A stretch of DNA of 64,000 bases. Source: Ophiostoma sp. CBS 140.51 (lineage: Eukaryota; Ascomycota; Sordariomycetes; Ophiostomatales; Ophiostomataceae). Location: positions 1 through 64,000 of the forward strand of contig JANSLP010000040.1 of NCBI GenBank assembly GCA_029298735.1, written 5' to 3'. Positions 23,903-35,178 of this stretch are shown here, piece by piece (the stretch's first letter is position 1; the number at the start of each line of letters is the position of its first letter). The translations under genes and the position numbers were made by a program. A model generated the notes under the pieces. It was given only the letters and a program-made list of their open reading frames with translations. It did not search any database and was not told the origin of the DNA.

Positions 23903-25387
23903 ATGCCGCGCATCCTTCCCTCCACCATGGCGGCACGACCAGGATCTCGGGTCTTTTCCCGAGTCCTGAAACCGGGCTTGAATTGCCCAAGGTTCTTCTC
24001 GACGACGCTCCCTCGACGCGAGATACTCGACGTGGCCCACCTACAAGACCGAACGGTCCCCCGGTACGAGCAAACACCAGCGTCGTCGCTGCTGTCGCTG
24101 CACTGGCCACAGCCGCCGCGCAATATTCTGATCATGCCAAAGCTGCATGCGCCGCATGTGACACGGTCGGCGATCGAGTTTGCACGGCACCTTACCAAGA
24201 ACTACCCCGACCTGCGGCTTGTTTTCGAGAGCCGTATTGCCAACGACATCCACGAGTCGCTGCCTTTCCCCATTTACACCATTGTCGGCAACGGTGACCC
24301 AACAACCATTTTCCCTCGAAAGGTCGACGTTATCACGACACTCGGCGGTGACGGCACGATCCTGCGAGCAGCCAGCCTCTTCTCGCTGCAGCCGAGCGTA
24401 CCTCCCATACTGTCTTTTAGCATGGGCTCGTTGGGTTTCCTGGGCGAGTGGAAGTTTGACGAGTACAAGAGCGCATGGCGCGAGGTCTACATGAGCGGCA
24501 GCGGCGTGGCCGTGGACGACCTGGTCGGGCCGCATACACAGGCAGCAAACAACGGGCACACGAGTAGCAGTCTGACCAAGTCGACCTCGGCAGCGACGAC
24601 GGCAGCCCTGACACGCCCTGAGAACGAGTCTGAGACCAACGAACCGGTGTCTTGGGGCAGTGTGCGTGGACAGAGCATGGGTGTGAAGCGTGTGTCGCGC
24701 ATGCTATTGCGGCACCGTCTCAAGGTGGGCGTCTACGATCAGAACGGCGTCAACATCAATGACCAGCTGGTGCCTACATCCATGGCCGACCCGAGCCTTG
24801 GTCCCGGTGAGAGCCGCGCGGTCAGTAGATCACAAACACCACCGCCAGCCTTCCACGCGATCAACGAGCTGCTGATCCACCGTGGGCCACACCCGCATCT
24901 CGCCATTATCGACATCTTCCTCAACAACCACTTCTTGACCGAGGCCGTGGCCGATGGTATCCTTGTTAGCACACCGACGGGCTCAACGGCATACTCGCTG
25001 AGTGCGGGCGGCTCTATCATCCACCCTCTGGTGGGCTCGCTCCTAATCACACCCATTTGCCCACGAAGTCTCAGCTTCCGCCCGCTAGTGTTGCCACTGA
25101 ACACCAAGGTGGTGTTGCGGCTAAGTGAGCGCAACCGTGGACGCGAGCTGGAGGTCAGTATCGACGGCAAGCGCAAGACGGGCGTGGGCATCGGCATGGA
25201 GGTGCGTGTTGAGGGCGAGTACGTGGGCCCGACGGAGGATGGCAGCTGGCGCGGTGGTGTGCCGTGTGTGATCCGGGCGCCCAAGAAGGGCGACGCAAAC
25301 GGCGTGTTCGAAGACGATGATGGCTGGGTGGGTGGCCTAAACGGGCTGCTCAAGTTCAACTATCCCTTCGGCGACGCTCCGTCGTAG
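23903..25387 (+). CDS. POS5: Mitochondrial-type NAD(H) kinase (494 aa, single exon)
   Basis: This intronless gene encodes an ATP-NAD(H) kinase of the fungal Pos5 type, which makes NADP(H) in mitochondria. Visible family features are the GGDGT nucleotide-binding motif (148-152), the FSMGSLGFLGEW block, the conserved Asn-Glu pair in HAINELLIHRG, and the long TPTGSTAYSLSAGGSI motif that shapes the NAD site. The N-terminus is rich in Arg, Ser and Pro with no acidic residues for about 40 positions, as expected of a mitochondrial presequence. A low-complexity Ser/Thr/Asn insertion (about 205-255) separates the two halves of the domain. A second in-frame ATG at 23927 has a stronger context (CACCATGG) than the first at 23903, so translation may start eight codons later. 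The symbol is by homology to yeast POS5. Confidence 0.93.
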   Translation: MPRILPSTMAARPGSRVFSRVLKPGLNCPRFFSTTLPRREILDVAHLQDRTVPRYEQTPASSLLSLHWPQPPRNILIMPKLHAPHVTRSAIEFARHLTKNYPDLRLVFESRIANDIHESLPFPIYTIVGNGDPTTIFPRKVDVITTLGGDGTILRAASLFSLQPSVPPILSFSMGSLGFLGEWKFDEYKSAWREVYMSGSGVAVDDLVGPHTQAANNGHTSSSLTKSTSAATTAALTRPENESETNEPVSWGSVRGQSMGVKRVSRMLLRHRLKVGVYDQNGVNINDQLVPTSMADPSLGPGESRAVSRSQTPPPAFHAINELLIHRGPHPHLAIIDIFLNNHFLTEAVADGILVSTPTGSTAYSLSAGGSIIHPLVGSLLITPICPRSLSFRPLVLPLNTKVVLRLSERNRGRELEVSIDGKRKTGVGIGMEVRVEGEYVGPTEDGSWRGGVPCVIRAPKKGDANGVFEDDDGWVGGLNGLLKFNYPFGDAPS

Positions 25388-25827
25388 GAGATACGATTGT
25401 GACCAGACCACGGTCGAATACTGCATTGTTGCCGTGCGCAACGCTACGCTTTGGAGTTTGGATGTATTGACGCGATGCTGTGTTGCCTGTCGCGCTAGTT
25501 TTGATTTTGATCTTTTACCTCGGGAGCCTATATTTTACGGCGTTCTATTCCCCTTTTATTTGCATCATCTTTGTCTCACCACCACTCTTCCCAATTTGTT
25601 TGAAGCGAGTTTGAATATTAGGACTAAATCATTGCATATATTGGTATCTTCCCCCGAATTATTCTGGACACGAAACATGTTATACCCTTCCATCCCTCTT
25701 CATCCTTCTCTGCCATTATGTGGTATAATAGATGTCATGAAACAACAAAGTGCAGCACACTCAAAAAGGAACAATTTCGGGCTCGCGTTTGTCTTCCTCC
25801 GACGTCCTTCAGCATGTCTTTCTTCTC
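25388..25827. other. Convergent 3' spacer (440 bp)
   Basis: This spacer lies between the ends of the converging NAD kinase and surface-protein genes. It is AT-rich and presumably carries both 3' untranslated regions. No other feature is seen. Confidence 0.6.
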
Positions 25828-26931
25828 TTACAGAGCAACCATCAGAACGCCCATGGCGGCGCCGACGACGACCCACAAACCAAGGATGTTGTCGCTCACA
25901 CTGACATGAGTGCCAGCTGAGACACCACTACCGCCGCCGGCGTTGTTGGGCGAAGGGGTCGTGGTCGTGGTGGTCGCGCCACGAGCAGTCGTGCGCGTCG
26001 TGGTGGCCTCGGTTGGCTCAGGCGAAGACGACGAGTCACCGCTGTCACCGCCGCCAAAGGTAGCGGGTACATCTGTGGCGGTCGAGCCAGCCAGAGACTC
26101 GAGCGAGGTAGCAGCAGCAGGCGTGTAGGGCGTGAAGGTGGACGAGATGTCAGAGAAGGACGAGGTGGCGTCGGACGCGTCGGTGGCCGAGACGCTCAGA
26201 ATGGTGCGGGTCGTGGTGCGCGACGACGTGACGACCGAGCGCGTGACGTCGATCGAGTACCAGTAGTAGTAATAGTAGTAGTAGGTGATGGTGAAGTAGT
26301 AGGCTTCGTAGTCATAGTCGGTAGTCGTGCTGGGCGGCGGCGTGGTGCGCGTGTACGACTGTGTACGTGTGACCGTGACGCCGTCCGTCACATACGCAGT
26401 ACACGACGAGTCCGTGCAACAGACGTCGTACGTGAGGCTGGCGTACTTGTAGCAGTGGTTGCCAGCATCGCAGTAGGACTCGTCGCCGCAGCAGACGGCG
26501 CCGTCGGGGTAGCAATGGTCCTCACCACAGCAGCCGTGGCCGGCTTGGCAGGGCGCGTTGGGGCAGCAGGTGTCCTCCGGGTCGATACAGTAGCCGTAGG
26601 CACAGCAGTCGTCGTAAGTCGGGCAGCAGCGGCCGAAGCTGGAGCAGTAGCCGTAGCCCGAGGAACAGGACTGGCGCTTGTTCAGAAGGACGTCGACGAC
26701 AGAGCGCGCCGTGACGGTGCCCTCAGTCTTGTTGGCATCACCCTTGGCCTTGAACATGCCGCCGACGGGGGGCAGGACCACGACGTGGCTGTCGCGGTTA
26801 TCATATTCAAGCACACCGGGCCGCAGCAGGGCCTCGCGGTTAACCAACGCGATCTTGTTGTCGAGGGCCACATCGGCAGCCGCGCCACTCAAGGAGGCAG
26901 CGGCCACGAGCAAAGACGACCAGGCACGCAT
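25828..26931 (-). CDS. Secreted cysteine-rich, tyrosine-rich, probably GPI-anchored protein (367 aa)
   Basis: Single exon on the minus strand. I start at the ATG at 26931, because the residues after it form a signal peptide (MRAWSSLLVAAASLSGAAA). In-frame upstream sequence lacks such a signal. A Lys-Arg pair, a possible Kex2 site, precedes the cysteine region at about 88-89. The next ~100 residues hold 20 cysteines, including six CC pairs, spaced in a granulin-like manner. Then comes a Tyr-rich stretch with seven consecutive Tyr, a long Ser/Thr/Pro-rich stalk suited to O-glycosylation, and a C-terminal hydrophobic segment (about 346-366) preceded by small residues, as in a GPI signal. This layout fits a cell-wall or surface protein. 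I know of no assigned function for this architecture. Confidence 0.8.
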   Translation of the reverse strand: MRAWSSLLVAAASLSGAAADVALDNKIALVNREALLRPGVLEYDNRDSHVVVLPPVGGMFKAKGDANKTEGTVTARSVVDVLLNKRQSCSSGYGYCSSFGRCCPTYDDCCAYGYCIDPEDTCCPNAPCQAGHGCCGEDHCYPDGAVCCGDESYCDAGNHCYKYASLTYDVCCTDSSCTAYVTDGVTVTRTQSYTRTTPPPSTTTDYDYEAYYFTITYYYYYYYWYSIDVTRSVVTSSRTTTRTILSVSATDASDATSSFSDISSTFTPYTPAAATSLESLAGSTATDVPATFGGGDSGDSSSSPEPTEATTTRTTARGATTTTTTPSPNNAGGGSGVSAGTHVSVSDNILGLWVVVGAAMGVLMVAL

Positions 26932-29917
26932 GGTGATGGTTGTGTGGTGATATTCGAGGAGGTAAGAATATTTTGATTTGAGCTTCAAACAAGCTGTCAA
27001 GATCAAAAACCAAAATGAAATAATCAAAAGAAATCAGACCCGGATCGTGGAAGCCACAGGATAGAGAAACCAATCGCAAGGCATCTACGACGTACGGCGC
27101 AAAACAATCAGACGAGGGTGCTTTGGAGCTTTAATACCGGATACGGATCGCATGCCCAAGGCAGACACGGCTCTCAGTCAACTCTTGGCTTCGGCTCCTT
27201 GCTCTGAACAGCAGAGCAACAGAATGATCGGCTCAAGAGCTTGCTCGACCCAAGGGCTTGGCCATGACCCTGGGCGGCGTACTTTTCCTTGTCACTCACT
27301 GTCACTCTCATGTTGTGAGCGGCGAGAGCGGCTGCCCGTTATGCTTCTTTTGTCCTGTTTGTTCCTCTTTTTTTCCCCTTCTCATTAGGCTTCACTCCGC
27401 CCACAGCCCTGTCTAGCACAAATGCCAAGAAGCGCCCCTTGGGTCCAGGACTGGTCTGCTTTCTCCTCATGGTGCATCATCCCAGTGGTAGACTTGGTGG
27501 TGTGGGAGCTGGGCCGGCCAGTCAAGCCAATCCTGGGGTGGAGGGGGAGCTGTTGGGCCGTCCCTCGCTGTGTGAGAATCATGAGAAAAACATAAATACC
27601 TACCGCTACCCCATCCTCTGTTGAGTCGTCCTGGCCAGCCAGGCAGACACGAAAAAGTTGTGTGCCACGATGCAGGGCCAGTAGACTCAACGGGGATGAT
27701 CTTCCCACGTACTTCGACCAAGCGACAGTCAAAAGCCAGGACAACAAAGCCAAAAAGGAAGAAAGTCGGCGATGTTACCCCTGTCTGCGGAAGCTCAACC
27801 ATCAATCAAGCGACCCATCAAAGACAAAGCTGGTCGTTCTTGGCCCTTCGCATTGCTAGACCAAAACGGTGTGTCGTGTTTTTCGTATTGGAACCTGTGT
27901 AAGAGAGCACCCTGTACGCAACAAGAAAATATCTCACTGAGATTAACCTTTTGAGGAGAGAAGAGAAGAGGAGTCCAGCAAGCAGCCAAGGGCAGCAAGC
28001 CTAGTTTAGTTAACTGAAGATAGGTGGTGGTGGGGATTCTGGGTGGCTGAGGCTCGGTTGAAGAGGAGAATTGGTGCTCTGACTCTCTGACGAACCAAAA
28101 AAATCAGAAAAGAAAGACGATGAATGATCGAAATTCGGCAGGGATCGACACGTTTTTGTTTTTGGCGCAGTTCGTCTTTGTTTTCAGTCTGTGCCCTCTG
28201 TATCTTGTCTTGTTTCTCTTCTCTCCAAGCCTCCTCCTCTCGTCAGTTGATGATCGAGTTCCCTGTTGGCTGGCTGTTTTAAGCTTATCGGCGTGCTCCG
28301 TCCAGCGACAAGACGGCGCCATCATCTCAGACAAGAGGCTCAAAGCTCACAAAAGGGTGGGAAACAAGACAAAAAACACCTCGGCCGGCGCTCTTGGCGA
28401 TAATTTAGGGGCCTTTGAAAGGTTCTTTGGGCCTTGTAGCTCACCTGTGGCGGTCAGTTGGGTTGAATGGTCCTTTTCTTTTTTTTTTGTTGTCGTCTCT
28501 TCTTTCTTTCTTTATGTCCCCTACTTCTCCACCGTAACAAGGTTTAAGGTTATGAGTTATGACCCAGCTAATCCCGCCAAACGATCAGGCGAAGTGAGAA
28601 CTAAGATGGCTGGAGGCTTTGCTTGATGCTTTGGTGTTTCTCATAAGACCAAAAATCTCCAAATTCAAAGAAACGTCTGCCTTCCCATAATACGACCGAT
28701 ACGACGGCAGCGTTGAATTCAGCCTTGCTGACCCAAGGGACAAAGGAGAAACAAGAACAGAAAGTCGGGATGGAAAACACGACATAACACAATGTGACGC
28801 TGATTGCCAACACAATGATGCCACTCGAAAGAAAAGAGACCGAAAGACAAACGAAGAGTCAGGAAACGAAACTGAAAAATAAGCATAACGCGGGTCTGGA
28901 CATGGATACTTCCTTTCCCTGCTTCTTTTCTTTGCGGTAATGTAACCCTGGGTCATGTTTCTTTTCTTTCTTGTCAAGGTCGTTTACTGAATCAATCTTG
29001 GTTCGTCTGCTCAGCCTCTGTGTCTTCCTGATCCTTGCTTTTCACTCTTTCTTTTCCTTTTCCTTTTTGCCCTCTTTTCGTGCGTCCCCGCGTCTCGTCC
29101 ATTAGACTGCTCCTTTTCTTTCAGATTCCCTTCTTTTTTCGAGTGCATTTCCTTTCTTTTTTCTCTTTTTTTCTGGGCTAGTCTCTCTATTTCTACTTTC
29201 CCACCTTGGCCTTGCAGGGTTTCTTCGCTTGGCCTTTTGTCCACTCAAAATTCACCAGCTCTCGTCCAGCCCAGCAACCCTGCCACACTCCATGGGGACG
29301 GTATTTTCTTGTGGCTTCTTGGATTCAGTGCCAGTGTTTTGAAACATCAGCACAAAAACAAAGGTGCGGGCAAATCCTTTGTGGCTGCAGATGAAATTAC
29401 TTGTTGATCCTTTATCGTGAGATTCGTATCTTTATGTACCTCTTCTATTTGGTATATGTAGGTTTGAGTTTTGTCATGTTTCCGTCGGGCGTGAGGCTTT
29501 TGGCACGCACGTTTTCTGTGCTCTCCTCGTCCACGTATCGTGTGCCAATGCTTGGCAACGTGATGACCCGCCTCGTCCGCCCCTTTTTCCCAACGCTGTT
29601 CTGTTCATGCGGCTCATGTTGCATCTACCAGCCACACAGCCTTAACACCATCATAAGATGGGAGCATTTAAAAATGTTCGTGGCGGTGAACAGAGCAAAC
29701 GGTGCGGCGCTGCAGATGTGTCTGTCTTTGTTACCTTTGTTCATCAGCTAGCAGACTCGGGTTCGTGGCATGTGCTTGCGTTCGCAGACGCGTGGATGAT
29801 CACACTCGGTCGCATATTGGGGTGACCGCCAATGCGCCCAGACTTGGTGGCATTGCTTGCCTTGATTCAAGCGAAGATGAGGCTCTTTTTCTCTGCCTTT
29901 AGCTCTTCCTCTCCTCG
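26932..29917. other. Intergenic region of about 3 kb
   Basis: No gene is recognised. The right part (28.9-29.2 kb) is strongly pyrimidine-rich. Open frames are short and lack motifs. The first few hundred bases (26932-27200) should contain the promoter of the surface-protein gene. Confidence 0.6.
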
Positions 29918-31654
29918 TCAAGCCCCCTCATCCGGACCAGGACGGCCATCAAGCCACTTGCTCATGTACGGTCCGTCCAGCCAGTAGCCGAGCTTCGCAT
30001 AGTAGCTGCGAACGCCCACGCCGGAGATCACACTGATCTTCTCGCTGCCGTGCTCGTCGCGCGCAATACGCTCGGCCTCCTCCATCAACAACGTGCCAAA
30101 GCCCTGGTGCTGGAACTTCTTGGGATCGCGTGCGTGTACCGGCACCGCCGTACCGTACACATGCAACTCGCGCACAAGACTCGTCGGCTGGCCGATCAGC
30201 TCCTCACGGAACGTGTACTTCTCCGAACACTGCCGCAGCCGCAGCAAACCGACCAGAATATCCTGCTTCGGGTCCTCGTACGCCAAGAACGTCTCCCAGC
30301 CGCCGTTGGCCGTATAGTCACGGCGCACGAGCTCGACCTGGTTCGGCCGTACCTTGTGCTTGACCTCGTTGATGCCCACCTCGCGTGTACGCACGTCGCG
30401 GCACGATGTACCGAAATCCTTCATGCGCGCCAGTGCCAGCTCACGCAGGTTACCGTTCTCAACGCCCGATGTCACCAGCGGCATCGGGATATCGCGCTGT
30501 ACACGGTAGATGCGCGTCCATGGCGGCACCAGCGCAAGGATGCGAGCGACCAGGTCAATCAGGCCGTTGGGTGTGTAATTTTGGTAGCGGCCCGTCCGCC
30601 ACAGCTCGTAGAGACCTGTGCCGCGGATGACCAGCGTCGGGTAGATCTTGAGGCCGTCTGTCCGGAAGGCCGGGTTCTCAAAGTACTCACGGAACTGGTC
30701 CAGGTCGCGCTCCATGCCCACGTTGGGCAGGTCCGGCATCATGTGGCTGACCACCTTGTAGCCAGCGTCCTTGGCCAGACAAAACGTTTCAGCCACCGCC
30801 GCCACCGTGTGGCCACGGTTCGTATCGCGCGCCACGTCCTCGTACAGCGATTGCACGCCAATCTCAAGTCGTGTGCAGCCGTAGCGCAGCATGCTCGACA
30901 GGTGCGGCTGCAGACAGTAGTCGGGCCGCGTCTCAATCGTGATGCCCACGCACTTGGTGTTGCTCATCTCGCCTGCCGCCACGGCCTCGTCCACGTTGGT
31001 CGTCTGGTAGCCACTGAGCGCGTTGTGCAGCTGCGCAATAAACGCCTCCCGGTACGACTCAGCCAATGACATGAATGTGCCGCCCATAATAATGTACTCG
31101 ACCTTGTCGACCGAGTGGCCGAGCGCCTTGAGCTGGTCGACACGCCCGCGTGCCTGCTCAAAGGGGTCGTAGCGTGCACGGATGGCGCGCATCGACGTTG
31201 GCTCGTAGCCAGTGTAGGACTGCGTACTATATTCAAAGTCCGAGTCTGGGCCGCCGGGGCAGTACACACAAATGTTACCCGTGTAGGCAATGTGCGGGCA
31301 GCGGTGCGGCTTGCACATGACAGCCACAACGGCAATGCCCGACGACGTGCGGATCGGCTTAGCCACCAGCTTGGGCAGAATGTATTTCTTGTAGTGCTCG
31401 GGCACGGCCGCAATAATGGCCGTCAGCGGCGGTACACCGTTGACCTTGTGCTTTCGTGCATATTTGGAGCGGAGGCTGTTGAGGTTGATGTCGCGGGGGG
31501 CTCGCCGGGGGTTGCGAGACGACTCTTCAAAGTCTTCGATGAGGGCATGTGCAATGTCGGCGCAGCATCGCAGAAACCGCTCGTTCTCGGGCGGCAGGTT
31601 GTCCTTGCCGCGGCGAGTCGACGTCGCCGTCTCGGTAACGGTTGTTGTCGACAT
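29918..31654 (-). CDS. ELP3: Elongator catalytic subunit Elp3 (578 aa, single exon)
   Basis: This intronless gene encodes Elp3, the catalytic subunit of Elongator, which starts the cm5/mcm5 modification of wobble uridine in tRNAs; it was first described as a histone acetyltransferase. The radical-SAM part shows the iron-sulfur cysteines as C119-x9-C129-x2-C132 in CPHIAYTGNICVYCPGG, followed by the strongly conserved STQSYTGYEPTSMRAIRARY block. The C-terminal GNAT domain has the acetyl-CoA loop QHQGFGTLL (Q517-G518-F519-G520) and ends in the YYAKLGYWLDGPYMSKWL region. Length and order match the family. The start at 31654 is the only sensible ATG. The gene diverges from the succinyl-CoA ligase gene across about 1.2 kb. 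A 339-codon open frame on the opposite strand is a composition shadow. Confidence 0.98.
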   Translation of the reverse strand: MSTTTVTETATSTRRGKDNLPPENERFLRCCADIAHALIEDFEESSRNPRRAPRDINLNSLRSKYARKHKVNGVPPLTAIIAAVPEHYKKYILPKLVAKPIRTSSGIAVVAVMCKPHRCPHIAYTGNICVYCPGGPDSDFEYSTQSYTGYEPTSMRAIRARYDPFEQARGRVDQLKALGHSVDKVEYIIMGGTFMSLAESYREAFIAQLHNALSGYQTTNVDEAVAAGEMSNTKCVGITIETRPDYCLQPHLSSMLRYGCTRLEIGVQSLYEDVARDTNRGHTVAAVAETFCLAKDAGYKVVSHMMPDLPNVGMERDLDQFREYFENPAFRTDGLKIYPTLVIRGTGLYELWRTGRYQNYTPNGLIDLVARILALVPPWTRIYRVQRDIPMPLVTSGVENGNLRELALARMKDFGTSCRDVRTREVGINEVKHKVRPNQVELVRRDYTANGGWETFLAYEDPKQDILVGLLRLRQCSEKYTFREELIGQPTSLVRELHVYGTAVPVHARDPKKFQHQGFGTLLMEEAERIARDEHGSEKISVISGVGVRSYYAKLGYWLDGPYMSKWLDGRPGPDEGA

Positions 31655-32838
31655 AGCTTAGGTCGTGTGGGTGATGTCGATGGTGCCCCTCCTCCTCTGG
31701 AGCCGTCTTAGTCTCCTCGCGATACTTCCCACCACAACTCTATTTTCTCGAAGCCCGTGGCCTGGCTTGGTCGTGTATGCCCTCGGTTTTGGGCTGGCAC
31801 TTCCGTAATGTTCTCGTAGGTTTCTCGTTTGTTCTCGTCGTCGTCTGGCGTCCGCAAGTATGCTTCCGTGTCGATGGTCTGCGTTCTGGCACGGGTAGTC
31901 GTCCTCTTGTTTGCTATGACTTTGTCGCCGAAACTTTTTGGTGGGGCCAGCAGCGTTTTCTTGCCCACCTCTTATCGTTATCAGTAACTCTGGCCAATCA
32001 AGTTGCTCCAAAAGCCCTTCCAGGGCGGAAGCAAGTCCCCTGCGCACTACTTCGTAGCATCGCTGGCTCGTTAGGTCGCACTTCCCCCGTCCCCTCCTAA
32101 CGGGACCCTGTGGCTCCCCTGTGGCGGTGCGCCGCCGAGCAACCCGTGCAATTCCGCAGCCCTTTACCGACATTTGGCGGGTGCTCTGCCGAGTTTCGCG
32201 TTGATTCCGCAGCCCAGCGGGTTTCTACAGGGCCTCTTTAGTGGGCGCAAGCATGTGCCTAGGCATTTATGGGGCACTTCTGGTCCTTTAGGGCCTTTCC
32301 AGCGCAAAGCCGACCCGCGAAAACAGACCGCTTCAATGTCGACCGGAATTTCACCGAGTGTAAAAAAAAAAAAATACAAACAGGGCACCAAAAAGGCACC
32401 AAAAAAGGAGCAAGACTCGCCGCAGGCGCCAATTACGTCTGTGCCTGCGGCAGCAACGGGTTGAAACGTGTGCGGTCTGGCACCGCCAAATGGGTTTCGT
32501 CGGGTTGTCAATGGCCCTTTTGTAGCGAGAGCCCCTGGACCAGTTTTGGTGTCCTTTTGCACCTGTAGTTGTAGCGTGCTGGAGCTGTTTGGCAGGGTTT
32601 TTGTGCCGCCTCGCTCCTTCCCCTCATTCCGATGACACTTTTGGCCCTTGCTATGTGCAGAGACTTGCTCCATCTCCAATTCCCCTTTCTGTGTCCTTGT
32701 TCCTCTCTTCCGATCCGACCGACTTTCTTTCTTTTTGCACCTCGCTGCACCACCACCGACGACGACACGATCCCGACGACGGACCTTCCAAACTCTCTCC
32801 CTCCCTTCGTTCCGTAACTCCCACACACACCTCCCAAC
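31655..32838. other. Divergent promoter region, ELP3 / LSC1
   Basis: This 1.2 kb spacer carries the promoters of two housekeeping genes. It contains a CCAATCA box at 31994-32000 and an A-rich run at about 32361-32373. Its right third is pyrimidine-rich and leads into the LSC1 start. Short frames within it (such as 31777-32100) have no recognisable domain. Confidence 0.6.
31994..31998 (+). promoter_or_regulatory. CCAAT box
   Basis: The site reads GGCCAATCA, matching the CCAATCA preferred by the fungal HAP/CBC complex. That complex is known to control respiratory and TCA-cycle genes. The site is about 340 bp from the ELP3 start and 840 bp from LSC1, so the target is uncertain. Confidence 0.35.
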
Positions 32839-34266
32839 ATGCAGTCTTTCGCACGGTGCGCCCGGCCGGCGCTGCTGCGCCAGGTCGCTCGCCGCGCCTA
32901 CAGCACCGACTCCAGCCCCTACGCCGCCACGATTGGCAACCTGCGCATCAACTCGGACACCAAGGTGCTCTTCCAGGGCTTCACCGGCAAGCAGGGAACG
33001 TGAGTGCATCAGCGGGCGAGCGTTGACGGGGACAGATTGCGGTGGCCGATGCGCCAGATATAATTATGGCGGTGACCGCGATGATAGTCCACGATAGAGG
33101 TGATAGAGGTCAAGGATGCCAGCAAGGACGCCAATGCTAACGATATCTCTTCTTACCGACAGTTTCCACGCCCAGCAGGCGATTGACTACGGTAAATACC
33201 GCCCTTCGCACATCGATATCACCGTACCAAGCACATATGTACTGATGCAAGCTGTCTCCTCCCTCCAGGCACCCAGGTTGTTGGTGGCACGAACCCCAAG
33301 AAGGCTGGCTCGACACATCTCGGCCTGCCCGTCTTTGCCAACGCCACCGATGCTGTCAAGCAGACCGGCGCCACCGCCACGGCGATCTTCGTCCCGTAAG
33401 GACCTCCCTTCCATATGCACCACAAGCCAATCAAGGCAAAATGAAGCACCAGATAGCTTTATAGACAGCTCTAACATCTTATCATAGCCCCCCTCTGGCT
33501 GCTAGCGGTATCGAGGAGGCCCTGAACGCCGAGATCCCCCTCATTGTGTGCATCACGGAGGGTATCCCCCAGCATGGTAAGCTTTTGAAGTGCCCCTGAC
33601 GTAGCTCATGCTACTACACGTTTACGAGCAAACAAACCCCCTATCTAACCATGACGTCTTTTCTCTACCACAACAGACATGCTCCGCATCACCAACATGC
33701 TCAAGACCCAGTCAAAGTCCCGCCTCGTCGGCCCCAACTGCCCCGGTATCATCGCCCCCGGCCAGTGCAAGATCGGTATCATGCCTGGCTTCATCCACAA
33801 GCGCGGCCGCATCGGCATTGTCAGCCGTTCCGGTACCCTGACCTACGAGGCCGTTAACCAGACCACCCTCGCCGGCCTGGGCCAGTCCCTCGTCGTCGGT
33901 ATTGGCGGTGACCCCTTCAGCGGCACCAACTTCATCGACTGCCTGCAGGTCTTCCTCGCCGACGAGGAGACTGACGGCATTATCATGATTGGCGAGATTG
34001 GTGGCTCCGCCGAGGAGGACGCCGCCGAGTTCCTGCGCGCCAACAACACTGTCAACGGCGGCAAGCCCGTTGTCTCTTTCATTGCCGGTATCTCGGCACC
34101 CCCCGGCCGTCGCATGGGCCACGCCGGTGCCATTGTCTCGGGCGGCAAGGGTGGCGCTGACTCCAAGATCAAGGCCCTCGAGGCTGCTGGTGTCGTTGTT
34201 GAGCGCTCCCCGGCTGGTCTGGGCAAGGCTCTGCGCGACGAGTTTGTCCGCCGCGATCTGCTGTAA
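32839..34266 (+). CDS. LSC1: Succinyl-CoA ligase alpha subunit, mitochondrial (331 aa, 5 exons)
   Basis: Exons are 32839-32999, 33163-33191, 33269-33395, 33488-33576 and 33677-34266. All introns are GT-AG and all joins are in frame, giving 331 aa. The product is the alpha subunit of the TCA-cycle enzyme that converts succinyl-CoA to succinate with formation of ATP or GTP. The first ~22 residues are Arg- and Ala-rich without acidic residues and end at a typical ARRAYS presequence cleavage region. Then follow the CoA-binding N-domain (VLFQGFTGKQGT, VVGGTNPKKAG, FVPPPLAASGI) and the phosphohistidine loop GHAGAIVSGGKGGA with H284 as the likely phosphorylated residue. The second exon is only 29 bp, so automated prediction may miss it. 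The partner beta subunit is not in the window. Confidence 0.97.
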
Positions 34267-35178
34267 AGTGGGTGACGAAAGACTGAGCGCATAGGGTTCG
34301 ATCTACGAAAATAGAATGTGACATACGCGAGGAGGAAGCAAGGGGATGAGAAGGTGCACGAGATAGCATGACGCGACGGTTTGGACCTTTTCCTTTTTGT
34401 TTTGGTTTTCACATATGGTTTTCACCACCACACGTCACGGCATCCGATAGAATACAGAACGCAAAATCATATGAAAAAAATATTTCTTGGAGAAAAGGAC
34501 ACAGAAGAAGACAGGGCGCTGCTAGGACAGGTGCGGTATAATGGTTTGCTCCATGCGGCCAGGTTTATATGTCCCTAATTCATATTACGATGATACTCAA
34601 TGATGCCCATCCTTCATCACAGCACAATCTACAGTATTGTCCCTGTACAAATACAGAATCATGTGGTCTTGCTGTAAGCCATTCATATATTTTGGCTTCG
34701 TGGATTATCAACTTTATATCTGGTTTTGGGGTGGGGGGAAAGAAAAACATTCTTAAAGCCATTTGTATAATTTGACTTCGTACAATACCAGGTCTATATG
34801 TTTTTGTTTATTTATTTATTGTTCTATTTTTCTTTCTAAAAAATAAAATGTTATCAACATAATATCATGCATGACAAATTCCAAAGAAGAATAGAACAAT
34901 AAAGCCATTCGCATTTGCAATACCCAGAAGTTTTATAGCAAACAAGTCGAAACCAGACAAAATCCTCAAAATCAACTATCTTAATAATGCCAACCGATTA
35001 TTGTAAAAACAATAAGAATCAAGGACGTCGAAAGGCAAAGCACATCGCCATGTCCAAAAGAGCAAAGCTGCATCATTAGAGAATGACATAATAAAAGAGG
35101 CAAAAACACATACCCCGGAAACTCCAGCCTTGAATGATGGTGACAAGAGACAAAAAAAGAGACAACAAATCATCCCCG
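34267..35178. other. Convergent 3' spacer, AT-rich
   Basis: This 0.9 kb spacer lies between the ends of LSC1 and the UBC1-like gene. It is strongly AT-rich at 34790-34910 with TTTATTTATT-type runs. It presumably contains both 3' untranslated regions. No gene is seen. Confidence 0.6.

Noticed and set aside
30050..31069. 339-codon frame opposite ELP3
   Set aside because: It lies wholly antisense to a certain gene; GC-rich codons leave the opposite strand open.
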